A stretch of DNA of 64,000 bases from Sphingobacterium deserti (GTDB lineage Bacteria > Bacteroidota > Bacteroidia > Sphingobacteriales > Sphingobacteriaceae), in assembly GCF_000757725.1 (NCBI RefSeq), contig NZ_JJMU01000032.1:1-64000 (forward strand), given 5' to 3'. Shown here one piece after another: positions 1-8,480 of the stretch. The notes below the pieces were generated by a model that was not told where the DNA came from, did no database searches, and saw nothing but the letters and a program-made list of their open reading frames with translations. Position 1 is the stretch's first letter. Every line of letters begins with the position of its first letter. The position numbers and the translations under genes were made by a program.

Positions 1-1
1 T

Positions 2-36
2 GTCCTTGCGAGCCAGAGGGACGATGGCGCGGCAAT
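2..36. repeat. REP-like intergenic repeat, copy 1
   Basis: A 35-bp unit that begins GTCCTTGCGAGCC and ends GCGCGGCAAT. It is identical to the unit at 98-132. The ends TTGC and GCAA can pair, and GCC/GGC lies inside, giving an imperfect hairpin. It resembles the common intergenic repeats of the form GTCATTGCGAG...GAAGCAAT; the units at 30991 and 31095 belong to the same general type. Confidence 0.7.
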
Positions 37-97
37 TTTTCAGTAGCTAGTAGTGGGTATTGCGTAATGAGATAGTAAGTCTGTCAGAAGAGAGGCC

Positions 98-132
98 GTC
101 CTTGCGAGCCAGAGGGACGATGGCGCGGCAAT
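98..132. repeat. REP-like intergenic repeat, copy 2
   Basis: Exact second copy of the 35-bp unit at 2-36, in the same orientation, 61 bp after the first copy ends. No coding function is suggested. Confidence 0.7.
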
Positions 133-207
133 CTTTCGGCTAACGAAGTAAGAATAGGTTTTAGTACGTATTATGTAGAAATGGTTCTGAGAACAACCTT
201 TATTATT

Positions 208-1160
208 TTTTACTTTTGACTTTTAAATGCACTATCCCATTATTAAACGAAATGTCGCATTTGAAGGGGTATTGCGTAATGCGTATAGCGTAGTGCGGGA
301 AATTAAAATATCCATTACTTTATTGCTTCCAACCCTAATTAACCGAAATGTCGCCTCGAAAGCTTTGCGATATGTAGAAACTTGCCATTGCACACACCTC
401 CCCTGCAAAGGTTTCAAGCGACGGGGTTTTGGTTACTTTTGCCCTCCAAAAGTAACGCCCTGTCCTGGCAAAGGACGGAAGGGATGTGCGATGGACAATC
501 TGTTTTATAAACAGAAACTGGAACTTGCCGCGGCATGCGGCAGATCGCTTGTCCCTAGTCGGGACTGGGCCATACTTTTTCAGATGAAAAAGTAAGCAAA
601 AAATCTTTGTTTCATCGAGGCGATATTCCCCACAACCCAACCCGCAGCGGAAGGCTGCCTATCAGGCTAGATGACATCCCAAAATCCCTTTAAGAATGGA
701 TTTTGGGAAATAATCTCATGCCTGCCCATACCCTCAAAGCCACGGCGGCGCTCCGCTTTTTCCATCGCTTGATGAAACGTAAAAGTGCCGTTGATAGGTT
801 TTTGTAGATCAGGCCTATCGTTCGCTCGATTGGTAGTGCGTAGTGAAAATAGATTGTAGTACTTAGTATTTAGAAAAGTTTTGGTAGATAAGTGATTGCA
901 GGGACCATTATTAAACGAAATGTCGCCTCGAAAGCTTTGCGATATGTAGAAACTTGCCATTGCACAAACCTCCCCTGCAAAGGTTTCAAGCGACGGGGTT
1001 TTGGTTACTTTTGCCCTCCAAAAGTAACGCCCTGTCCTGGCAAAGGACGGAAGGATTTGAGGGAGGGACAATCCGTTTGAAAAACAAAACATCTCCTTAC
1101 AAAAGTATTTGCCTTGTCTTGGCGAATGACGGAGGGGAGGTGCAGTGGGTAAAGCAACTA
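208..1160. repeat. Dispersed hairpin-repeat cluster A
   Basis: A mosaic of short modules reused at 6.8-8.3 kb and 25.9-27.0 kb. The core ATTAAACGAAATGTCGC or a near match occurs at about 241, 335 and 907. Several hairpins follow: a 10-bp perfect stem GTTACTTTTG/CAAAAGTAAC (432-456 and 1004-1028), GTCCT-GGCAA-AGGAC (462-476 and 1034-1048), GTCCC-TAGTC-GGGAC (551-565) and TACTTTTTC-AGAT-GAAAAAGTA (573-594). Open frames of 60-140 codons exist here on both strands. They are read from the repeated DNA, recur wherever the repeat recurs and lack start signals, so they are not called as genes. Confidence 0.85.
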
Positions 1161-1179
1161 CATATAGAATCTGTATGAA

Positions 1180-1846
1180 ACGTTATGTCGTAGAAGTAAG
1201 GCATTTTCGCTAAGTCTGACGAGATGAACTTGTCAACGAAATATGTAAATAACGTTTCTTTTGTAGAAGTTTTCCTTTAAAATTTTATAACTAATTTTTT
1301 ACAATATAAATATTTCAAATATACAAGACAATACAAATTGATGCTAGAAGAGCCGTATTGCCAATACTACGAACTAATTTATGGTGATAAAAAAATGTCA
1401 TTACTTCATAAAATTAGAAATAATATTAAATAAACAAATGTTAGAATATTTTATTTTTCTAATTCGTTTTATTTATTAGTCTTTTAATATTACATTCGTG
1501 AAATTAAATTTAAATATTTGCCAATATTTATGTTTTAATATCGAATTCCTTTTCGAATGAGAGAAATTTATAACTAACTAAACGTATCTATGCAGCACAA
1601 AAAACCTTACTTTTTTATCGTTTTCATTAAGTGACGAACCACATTTGTCAAAATTAGCGACGGATTTTCAAAACTCTAAATCGCATATAAATAGGTAAAA
1701 CTTGCTAATGCTTTTGACGAAGATTTATATAGCCGGCAATGCAATCTTCCGCTGTGCGTCTGTACTAAGCGTTCCTATAAAATGCTAAGTGGATGGCGAG
1801 GTCTTATGTCGGGAACATTCTTTTTGAACTAACTAAACAATACAAC
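1180..1846. other. AT-rich intergenic region upstream of susC
   Basis: No supported gene in about 660 bp. The stretch is strongly AT-rich and carries stops in all frames. At 1572-1634 there is a short copy of the leader found before the real susC start (AACTAACTAAAC followed by an ATG), opening a 14-codon frame that ends at once. No clear TAnnTTTG promoter was recognised, and no sigma/anti-sigma pair precedes this susC inside the window. Confidence 0.5.
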
Positions 1847-4800
1847 ATGCAAAACAAATTATTTACTATTCTTCTTGTGCTTACATGCCTAATAGGGATA
1901 TCGTTTGCACAAAATCGAGAAGTGACCGGAAAGGTGACTTCTGCTAAAGACGGCTCGCCTATCAGTGGTGTTTCCGTTTCAGTCGAGGGTGCGAATAACG
2001 CTACGCAAACGGATGCTGATGGATTTTATTCTATCTCTGTCCCGTCCGGTGGTACGCTGTCTTTTTCGTACGTGGGGTATGTCGCTCAGCGGGTTTCTCT
2101 CGGTAATCAAAGCGTTCTGAACGTGAAGTTAGTAGGCGAGGAGGGAGCATTGGAGGAAGTCGTTGTTACGGCATTAGGGGTTACACGAGAAAAGAAGTCT
2201 CTAGGTTATGCTACGCAAGAAGTTCGTGGAGAAGTTTTAAGTGCGGCGCGGGGCGGCAACGCGTTACAATCTTTATCTGGAAATGTGGCGGGCGCTGTTA
2301 TTTCTGCGCCATCGTCTAGTCTAGGCGGTTCGACTCGGATCGTATTGCGAGGTATTGGCTCTCTTACAGGTGAAAATAGACCGTTGATAGTCGTGGACGG
2401 GATACCAATGGATAATTCGAATTACAATTCTGCTAACGCAGAGCGTGGTGCGGGCGGACGTGACTATGGGGATGCGGGTTTTGATATTAATCCAGACGAT
2501 ATAGAATCGGTTAACGTGCTAAAAGGAGGGCCTGCTTCAGCTCTGTACGGTGCAAGGGCATCGAATGGGGTAGTGCTCATTAAGACTAAATCTGCCAAGA
2601 AAGGTAGAGATGAGATCGTTGTTAATACAGGGGTTGCATTCGAAACTTTGGGCATTACTCCCAAACTACAAAATCAATATGGAGGTGGATTTTCCCCAGA
2701 TTTTGCAACGGCGACAATCGAAGGTAGAGAGTTTAACGTTGTGAATTATGCGGCCGATGAATCATGGGGACCACGGCTAAATGGGCAACAGGTTTTGCAT
2801 TGGGATGCTTTTGATCCAGACGATGCAGCTAACTATCTACAAACAAGACCATGGGTTTATCCTGAGAACGATTACAGAACATTTTTCAATACAGGCGTCA
2901 GCTACAACAATTCGGTCGCACTTGCAAAATCTTATGAAAATACAGCAGCAAGATTGTCCTTGTCGAATGTAATGCAATCAGGGATAGTGCCAAACTCTGA
3001 ACTTAAACGAACTACTGTGGCTTTAAGCTTGGATAATAAATTTTCCGATAAGCTAACGGCTCGGGGGACGATAAATTATATCCGGACCAATGGTTTCAAC
3101 AGACCCGAACAAGGATATGGGGACAACTCGATTGGACAGAAAATGTTCCAATTTGGGCAAACACAATTGGATTATTCGAGATTGCAAAATTATAGGACTA
3201 CTACCGGTCAGCAAAAATCTTGGAATAGAAGAGCATGGAATGACCCAACTCCAAACTACAGTGATAATCATTATTGGATTATAAACGAGAATATAGCTAC
3301 TGATCAGCGTGACAGGTTTTATGGAAATGTAGAACTTCGATATGATATCATGCCCGGATTGTATGCTACTGGAAATGTATATGGAGATAACTACACGCTA
3401 AGGATTAATTCTCAGGTTGCGGTAGGTTCGCAAGCACAATCTGGCTATACCGAATCTATCCGCGAATTTACTGAAATGAATTACGAAAGTCGTCTTCATT
3501 ATGATAAGCGCTGGGAAATGTTCTCGTTGAATGCGTTTATAGGAGCCAATCGTCGGAATACTAATCTGCATGCATCTAACGCAGCAACTGCCGGAGGATT
3601 AATTGTGCCGAATTTATACACGATCAATAACAGTAGTCAAAATCCGACAATAAATACAGATTTATCGAGACGTCGTGTTAATTCAGTATTTGGTAACGTA
3701 TCCGCGGGCTATAGGGACTTATTGTATGTAGATTTTGGATGGCGTAATGACTGGTCTTCAACGCTACCAGAGAATAATAATGCATATTTCTATCCTTCAG
3801 TAACGGGATCGTTTGTTTTTTCGCAGTTAATAAGTATACCTTGGCTTAACTTTGGTAAAGTGCGCGCAGGCTGGTCTCAGGTGGGTAATGATACAGCGCC
3901 ATATCGCTTAAACGATGTTTACTTGAATAATGTGTTTGCAAACTCTACGTTTATGGGCACGCCTTACTTCCTAAATGGCCTTTCTAAATTAAATCCAAAT
4001 CTTCGGCCTGAAACGAAGAGATCTTATGAATTTGGATTGGAATTTCAAATGATTGACAGCCGGATTGGTCTTGATCTAACATACTATAACGAGGAAACGA
4101 GTGATCTTATTATGAGTGTAACCACGGGTGCTGAAACCGGTTACAGTTCTAAAGTTATGAATGCAGGACTAGCTGTCAATAAAGGTATCGAAGCGATGCT
4201 GACACTTGTGCCTATTCGAAAAGAAAATTTCGAATGGGTGTCTAATGTTAATTTTTCACGAAATCGGAACAGGGTAGTAGAACTCGCTGAGGGGCTACGA
4301 TCTTTAAATATTGGAACAGCACCCTTTAATGCCACTTTGGTTGCGTTGCCTGGACAGCCTTATGGCCAGATCTACGGGTCTGATTTTGTTTACGACAATG
4401 ATGGCAATAAGGTCGTAGGAGAGAATGGCTTGTATTTGTCTACTCCTGCAACAAATTTGGGATCAATCTTGCCTGATTTTAATGCGGGATGGAGAAACAC
4501 GTTTACCTATAAAGCATTCACGTTGTCTGCGCTGATCGATATCCAAAAAGGGGGACGGTACTTTTCCATATCCAATATGTTTGGACACTATACTGGGGTG
4601 TTAGAAGCAACCGCGGCAAATGGTATTCGTGAAAATGCTGTTATTACAGATGGTGTGACTGGTTCCGTTGTGTTTAATCAAGATGGTTCTTATGAGGTGA
4701 CTAATACTGCAGAGAATGATAGAGAGATTACCGCCAGAGAATATTTCAGACATTATTATGGTGGGCCGACAGTGCAAAATGTCTTTGACGCTGACTACGT

Positions 4801-5035
4801 AAAGCTTCGTGAGATTACATTTGGATACAATATTCCTACAACAGCACTTGCGAGGTTTGGTTTGAAAAGCGCTACGATTTCAGGTTTTGGACGAAATCTC
4901 GGTGTATGGGGGTTAGCAAATAAAAACTTTGATCCTGAGATGACGACTACCGGAAGTGGGAATGTCCAAGGATTTGAAGGTGGAAATCTTCCTGCGTCGA
5001 GAACCTTTGGTTTAAATCTGAGATTACAGTTTTAA
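1847..5035 (+). CDS. SusC/RagA family TonB-linked outer membrane importer
   Basis: Outer-membrane barrel that takes up an oligomeric nutrient with its SusD partner, driven by TonB. The start at 1847 gives a clean signal peptide (MQNKLFTILL, ending near FAQ at residues 20-22); the frame stays open upstream to 1793 but that adds an unlikely leader. A carboxypeptidase-regulatory-like domain spans about 25-98, a TonB-box-like segment EEVVVTALG lies at 103-111, and the plug runs to about 250 with the family signature NPDDIESVNVLKGGPASALY at 215-234. The barrel fills the rest and ends in Phe. Length 1062 aa is normal. The lipoprotein partner follows after 19 bp. No local regulator is visible. Substrate unknown. 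Long direct repeats lie on both sides of the pair. Confidence 0.95.
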   Translation: MQNKLFTILLVLTCLIGISFAQNREVTGKVTSAKDGSPISGVSVSVEGANNATQTDADGFYSISVPSGGTLSFSYVGYVAQRVSLGNQSVLNVKLVGEEGALEEVVVTALGVTREKKSLGYATQEVRGEVLSAARGGNALQSLSGNVAGAVISAPSSSLGGSTRIVLRGIGSLTGENRPLIVVDGIPMDNSNYNSANAERGAGGRDYGDAGFDINPDDIESVNVLKGGPASALYGARASNGVVLIKTKSAKKGRDEIVVNTGVAFETLGITPKLQNQYGGGFSPDFATATIEGREFNVVNYAADESWGPRLNGQQVLHWDAFDPDDAANYLQTRPWVYPENDYRTFFNTGVSYNNSVALAKSYENTAARLSLSNVMQSGIVPNSELKRTTVALSLDNKFSDKLTARGTINYIRTNGFNRPEQGYGDNSIGQKMFQFGQTQLDYSRLQNYRTTTGQQKSWNRRAWNDPTPNYSDNHYWIINENIATDQRDRFYGNVELRYDIMPGLYATGNVYGDNYTLRINSQVAVGSQAQSGYTESIREFTEMNYESRLHYDKRWEMFSLNAFIGANRRNTNLHASNAATAGGLIVPNLYTINNSSQNPTINTDLSRRRVNSVFGNVSAGYRDLLYVDFGWRNDWSSTLPENNNAYFYPSVTGSFVFSQLISIPWLNFGKVRAGWSQVGNDTAPYRLNDVYLNNVFANSTFMGTPYFLNGLSKLNPNLRPETKRSYEFGLEFQMIDSRIGLDLTYYNEETSDLIMSVTTGAETGYSSKVMNAGLAVNKGIEAMLTLVPIRKENFEWVSNVNFSRNRNRVVELAEGLRSLNIGTAPFNATLVALPGQPYGQIYGSDFVYDNDGNKVVGENGLYLSTPATNLGSILPDFNAGWRNTFTYKAFTLSALIDIQKGGRYFSISNMFGHYTGVLEATAANGIRENAVITDGVTGSVVFNQDGSYEVTNTAENDREITAREYFRHYYGGPTVQNVFDADYVKLREITFGYNIPTTALARFGLKSATISGFGRNLGVWGLANKNFDPEMTTTGSGNVQGFEGGNLPASRTFGLNLRLQF

Positions 5036-5054
5036 TAGTTACAATTATTTTATT

Positions 5055-6641
5055 ATGAAAAATATAAAAGCATTATTTTGGTCATCAGTACTGACATTGT
5101 CTGCCGCTACGATGACCTCTTGCACTAAGGATCTAACGGAGATAAATATCAATCCCAATGCACCCGAAGTTGTTCCAACATACAGCATATTCAATGGAGC
5201 AAATCGATATCTTATTAATTTTACGAGAGACGGCTGGTGGATGGCAAGAATGACCATGCCTTGGATGCAATATTCAGCGCAGAATAACTACTTAGACGAG
5301 GATAAATATCGATATAGGGACGTGCAAACGGACAATGGATGGATCTATTTGTACCGATCAGCGAATAATTACAAGGATATTATTGATCTTTGCGAAGATC
5401 CAGATTTAAGTGAGCAAATGTCAGTCTACGGAGATTTGGAAAACCAGATTGCAATAGCAAGGATCATGCTGGCGTACACATTTGATAATTTGGTTACGCA
5501 TTTTGGATCTGTGCCTTATTGGTCTTATGGAGATCAACAAAATCCAAATTTTCAAGCGCTGAACGTAGATCAATACTCGCTTCCGATTTACGCCCCAGAG
5601 CAAGAGATTTATGTGGATCTACTGAAGGAATTGAGGGAGGCGGCTACACAAATAAATGTAGATGGCTCTGGTTTTAATCAAGGTGACAATATCTATGCTG
5701 GAGACGCAACTAAATGGAAAAGATTCGCAAATTCTCTCCGCCTTCGGATTGCGAACAGAATAAAGCATGTTTACCCGAGTGCTACTGCCGAGATCAACGA
5801 CGCAATAGCAAGTGGTGTATTTACATCTAATGATGATAATGCTGTGCACAATTTTAATACTATTGACGTTGAAGCCAATCCGTTTTGGAGAACATTCTAT
5901 GTTGATAATAGAACAGATTTTTGGCCTAACCGGACATTTGTCCAGCTTCTTAAAGGACAGACTGGAAATTTTGGTATCGACCCCAGATTACAAAAAATTG
6001 CTGCTCCTACAGGACTTACATTTCCACAGTATAACGCGGGGTATAGTGATTCAGAAAATCTAGCCGACTACATAGGTGTTCCCTATGGCCTTCCAGACGT
6101 AGAGACCTATTATGAGAATCCGGTAAATATCAATTTTTTCTCGCGCGATATTCTTAGCCCGAACCGTGGAGAAATATTAATGGAGTATGCTGAAGTCGAG
6201 TTCATATTAAGTGAGCTGAATTCTTGGTCGCAAGAGCATTACGAAAACGGTGTGCGCGCCAGTATGCAACGTCTAAATGTCTCCACAAGCAGTGTGGAAA
6301 GTTTTGTTGCAAATCTTCCCGCCGCTAGTGAAAGAACTGTCCTGACTCAGAAGTATGTGACGCTTTTCTTTAACCCTGACGAAGCATGGAATGAATACAG
6401 AAGGACGGGGTACCCGGACACTGAAATTCTTTTAATGCCCAGGGAAACTGCAACCAGACCACATGACGGTTCGGAATATACGTTTACTCCGCTCCAATCG
6501 GGGAATGTAACAGCAACCGATATCCCGGCTCGCCTTCGTTACCCAGTTACACAACAGACTTTGAATCCAATAAACTGGGGAGCGGCGGCAAATGCAATAG
6601 GCGGAGATCAGATCGATAGAAAATTATGGTTTGCAAAATAA
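5055..6641 (+). CDS. SusD/RagB family nutrient-binding lipoprotein
   Basis: Surface lipoprotein that captures substrate and sits as a lid on the SusC barrel. The N-terminus MKNIKALFWS leads to a lipobox MTSC with the acylated Cys at residue 23. The sequence after it (INPNAPEVVP, then MQYSAQNNYLDED) is typical of the SusD-like_2 branch rather than the classical starch SusD. 528 aa is the usual size. It lies 19 bp after susC on the same strand and is followed by a strong terminator, so the two form a two-gene operon. Assignment to the family is firm by context and sequence. The ligand cannot be told, because no enzyme gene accompanies the pair. Confidence 0.92.
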   Translation: MKNIKALFWSSVLTLSAATMTSCTKDLTEININPNAPEVVPTYSIFNGANRYLINFTRDGWWMARMTMPWMQYSAQNNYLDEDKYRYRDVQTDNGWIYLYRSANNYKDIIDLCEDPDLSEQMSVYGDLENQIAIARIMLAYTFDNLVTHFGSVPYWSYGDQQNPNFQALNVDQYSLPIYAPEQEIYVDLLKELREAATQINVDGSGFNQGDNIYAGDATKWKRFANSLRLRIANRIKHVYPSATAEINDAIASGVFTSNDDNAVHNFNTIDVEANPFWRTFYVDNRTDFWPNRTFVQLLKGQTGNFGIDPRLQKIAAPTGLTFPQYNAGYSDSENLADYIGVPYGLPDVETYYENPVNINFFSRDILSPNRGEILMEYAEVEFILSELNSWSQEHYENGVRASMQRLNVSTSSVESFVANLPAASERTVLTQKYVTLFFNPDEAWNEYRRTGYPDTEILLMPRETATRPHDGSEYTFTPLQSGNVTATDIPARLRYPVTQQTLNPINWGAAANAIGGDQIDRKLWFAK

Positions 6642-6722
6642 GAATTGAATTCGCAAATGTTTGTGAATGCTTCCTTATCAGCATTTAGAGACGATTACTT
6701 TTAAAGCTTTTTTGTAAGTACG

Positions 6723-6757
6723 AAAAGGATCAAGGTTGCTTAACTTTGATCTTTTTT
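6723..6757 (+). terminator. Intrinsic terminator of the first susCD pair
   Basis: GATCAAGGTT and AACTTTGATC pair across a GCTT loop with one G-T wobble, and the stem is followed by six T. It closes the susC/susD operon. Confidence 0.85.
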
Positions 6758-6815
6758 CTTATCGTAAAGACATCTCGTGTCACACCTTGAACCAATTTAA
6801 ACTAAAATGTAATCT

Positions 6816-7230
6816 CCGAAGCGATTAGTACAGTGTAGTGCGTAGTGAGAAATTAGAAAAGATATTCCAATGTACCGTCCTTAATTAAACGAAATGTCGT
6901 CTCTTTTTTAGATGATAGAATGTAGAAAAGTTTTGATTTATGAATAATCACCCTTTTCCTTCGGGCGAACATCCCTTCCCTCAAACCGTTCCGCCGCTCG
7001 CCGCGGCAAGGCATCACTTTTGGGGACAAAAGTGATCAAAATCCTTCGTTTCCTTCAGGTGCTTTGTCGCGCAGGCCACAGCCACGCAAAGCAAATGTTT
7101 GTCGAAGCTGAAATAAAATCGAAATCGTTATATGTTGATTTCGATATGATTTCTAGGCTTTGTCCATCCCTCCTCCCCAAACATTTTCCTTGCCTGCCAG
7201 CACTGGAAGGATACATTTTTAAACTTTTGT
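6816..7230. repeat. Hairpin-repeat cluster B, left part, with an inverted unit
   Basis: 6816-6900 matches 26597-26695 (GCGATTAGTACAGTG through the TTAAACGAAATGTCG core). From about 6955 to 7100 a repeat unit runs in the opposite orientation. Its first hairpin is ATCACTTTTG-GGGA-CAAAAGTGAT (7013-7036), a third version of the 10-bp stem with both sides changed. Its second hairpin reads GCCGC-GGCGA-GCGGC on the minus strand. No supported gene lies in 6758-8480. Confidence 0.75.
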
Positions 7231-7323
7231 AGTGTGTATTTGGTATTTAGTAGTGGGTAATAGGTATTGAAGTTGTGAGATATAACCTGTGATAGATGTT
7301 GTGGTACATTTTTTTGACTTTTC

Positions 7324-8266
7324 ACTTTTTAATTTTGACTTTTAAATGCACTATTCCATTATTAAACGAAATGTCGCATTTGAAGGGGTATTGCGTAATG
7401 CGTATAGCGTAGTGCGGGAAATTAAAGTATCCATTACTTTATTGCTTCCACCCTAATTAAACGGAATGTCGCCTCGAAAGCTTTGCGATATGTAGAAACT
7501 TGCCACTGCACAAACCTCCCCTGCAAAGGTTTCAAGCGACGGGGTTTTGAATACTTTTGCCCTACAAAAGTATTTGCCTTGCCGCGGCATGCGGCGGAAG
7601 GGTTTGAGGGAGGGACAATCCGTTTTAAATAAGAAACTTTGCTCCTCAAAAGTATTTGCCCTGCCGCGGCATGCGGCGGAAAGGTTTGAGCGGGGGACAA
7701 ACTGTTTTATAAACAGCAATCTGAACTTGCCGCGGCATGCGGCAGATCGCTTGTCCCTAGCCGGGACTGGGCCATACTTTTTCAGATGAAAAAGGTATAC
7801 AAAAAATCTTTGTTTCATCGAGGCGATTTCTCCCCACAGCCCAACGCACAGCAGCAGGCTGCCTGTCAGGCTAGATGACATCCCAAAATCCTTTTAGATT
7901 GGATTTCGGGAAATAATCTCATGCCTGCCCATACCCACTAGGCCACGGCAGCGCTCCGCTTTTCCATCGCTTGATGAAACGTAAAAGTGCCGTTGATAGT
8001 TTTTTGTAGATCAGGCCTATCGTTCGCTCGATTGGTAGTGCGTAGTGAAAATAGATTGTAGTACTTAGTATTTAGAAAAGTTTTGGTAGATAAGTGATTG
8101 CAGGGACCATTATTAAACGAAATGTCGCCTCGAAAGCTTTGCGATATGTAGAAACTTGCCTCTGCACAAGCCCTCCCTGCAAAGGTTTCAAGCGACGGGG
8201 TTTTGGTTACTTTTGCCCTCCAAAAGTAACGCCCTGTCCTGGCAAAGGACGGAAGGGATGTGCGAT
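7324..8266. repeat. Hairpin-repeat cluster B, direct near-copy of cluster A
   Basis: Follows cluster A (208-1060) almost base for base over most of its length, with an internal change of modules. 7550-7574 carries AATACTTTTG/CAAAAGTATT and 7581-7595 carries GCCGC-GGCAT-GCGGC in place of the GTTACTTTTG and GTCCT stems. A further GCCGC stem lies at 7663-7677. From about 7725 to 8266 the match to 530-1060 is again close, with the GTTAC and GTCCT forms at 8206-8230 and 8236-8250. Open frames here are by-products of the repeat. Confidence 0.85.
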
Positions 8267-8412
8267 GGACAAAGCGAACACAAATAGAATCCATAAACAC
8301 CTTTACCTACAAAAGTAATGCATAAAGCATTGAAAAAGATCTCGGTTTGGATTAGAAAAGAAATTGATCTTACCGCTCATTCTAACATTAAATCAATATC
8401 AATTAATATTTT

Positions 8413-8440
8413 GTTAACACCTAGTTTACTTACCGTTCAC
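8413..8440 (+). promoter_or_regulatory. PHO-box-like triple direct repeat
   Basis: GTTAAC (8413-8418), GTTTAC (8424-8429) and GTTCAC (8435-8440) are spaced exactly 11 bp apart, one helical turn, all in the same orientation. Binding sites of PhoB/PhoP-type response regulators have this layout: TT(A/T/C)ACA repeats with 5-bp gaps in Bacillus, GTTCACC repeats in Streptomyces. The array ends 10 bp before the -7 box and takes the place of the -33 element. The three genes downstream all concern phosphate release or uptake, which supports phosphate control. No regulator gene is in the window. Confidence 0.65.
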
Positions 8441-8450
8441 CTTAACTTGT

Positions 8451-8458
8451 TAGGTTTG
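8451..8458 (+). promoter_or_regulatory. Bacteroidota -7 promoter box of the phytase operon
   Basis: TAGGTTTG fits the TAnnTTTG box exactly. It lies 22 bp before the ATG at 8481, so the leader would be about 15-20 nt. Confidence 0.6.
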
Positions 8459-8480
8459 TCGCAATTTCAAACTACAAACC

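Noticed and set aside
227-1178. Open frames of 60-140 codons on both strands in the first repeat cluster
   Set aside because: The same peptides (for example KGFKRRGFGYFCPP) reappear wherever the repeat does, on both strands, with hairpins running through them. They are frames of repeat DNA.
1793-1846. N-terminal extension of the first SusC
   Set aside because: Adds a non-signal leader before a perfect signal peptide that begins at 1847.
208-8266. CRISPR array
   Set aside because: Repeats are long, unequal and irregularly spaced, with similar sequence between them; no spacer-like unique units and no cas genes.
7434-8318. Open frames in the second repeat cluster
   Set aside because: Same repeat-derived peptides as in cluster A, with no start signals and mutual overlap.
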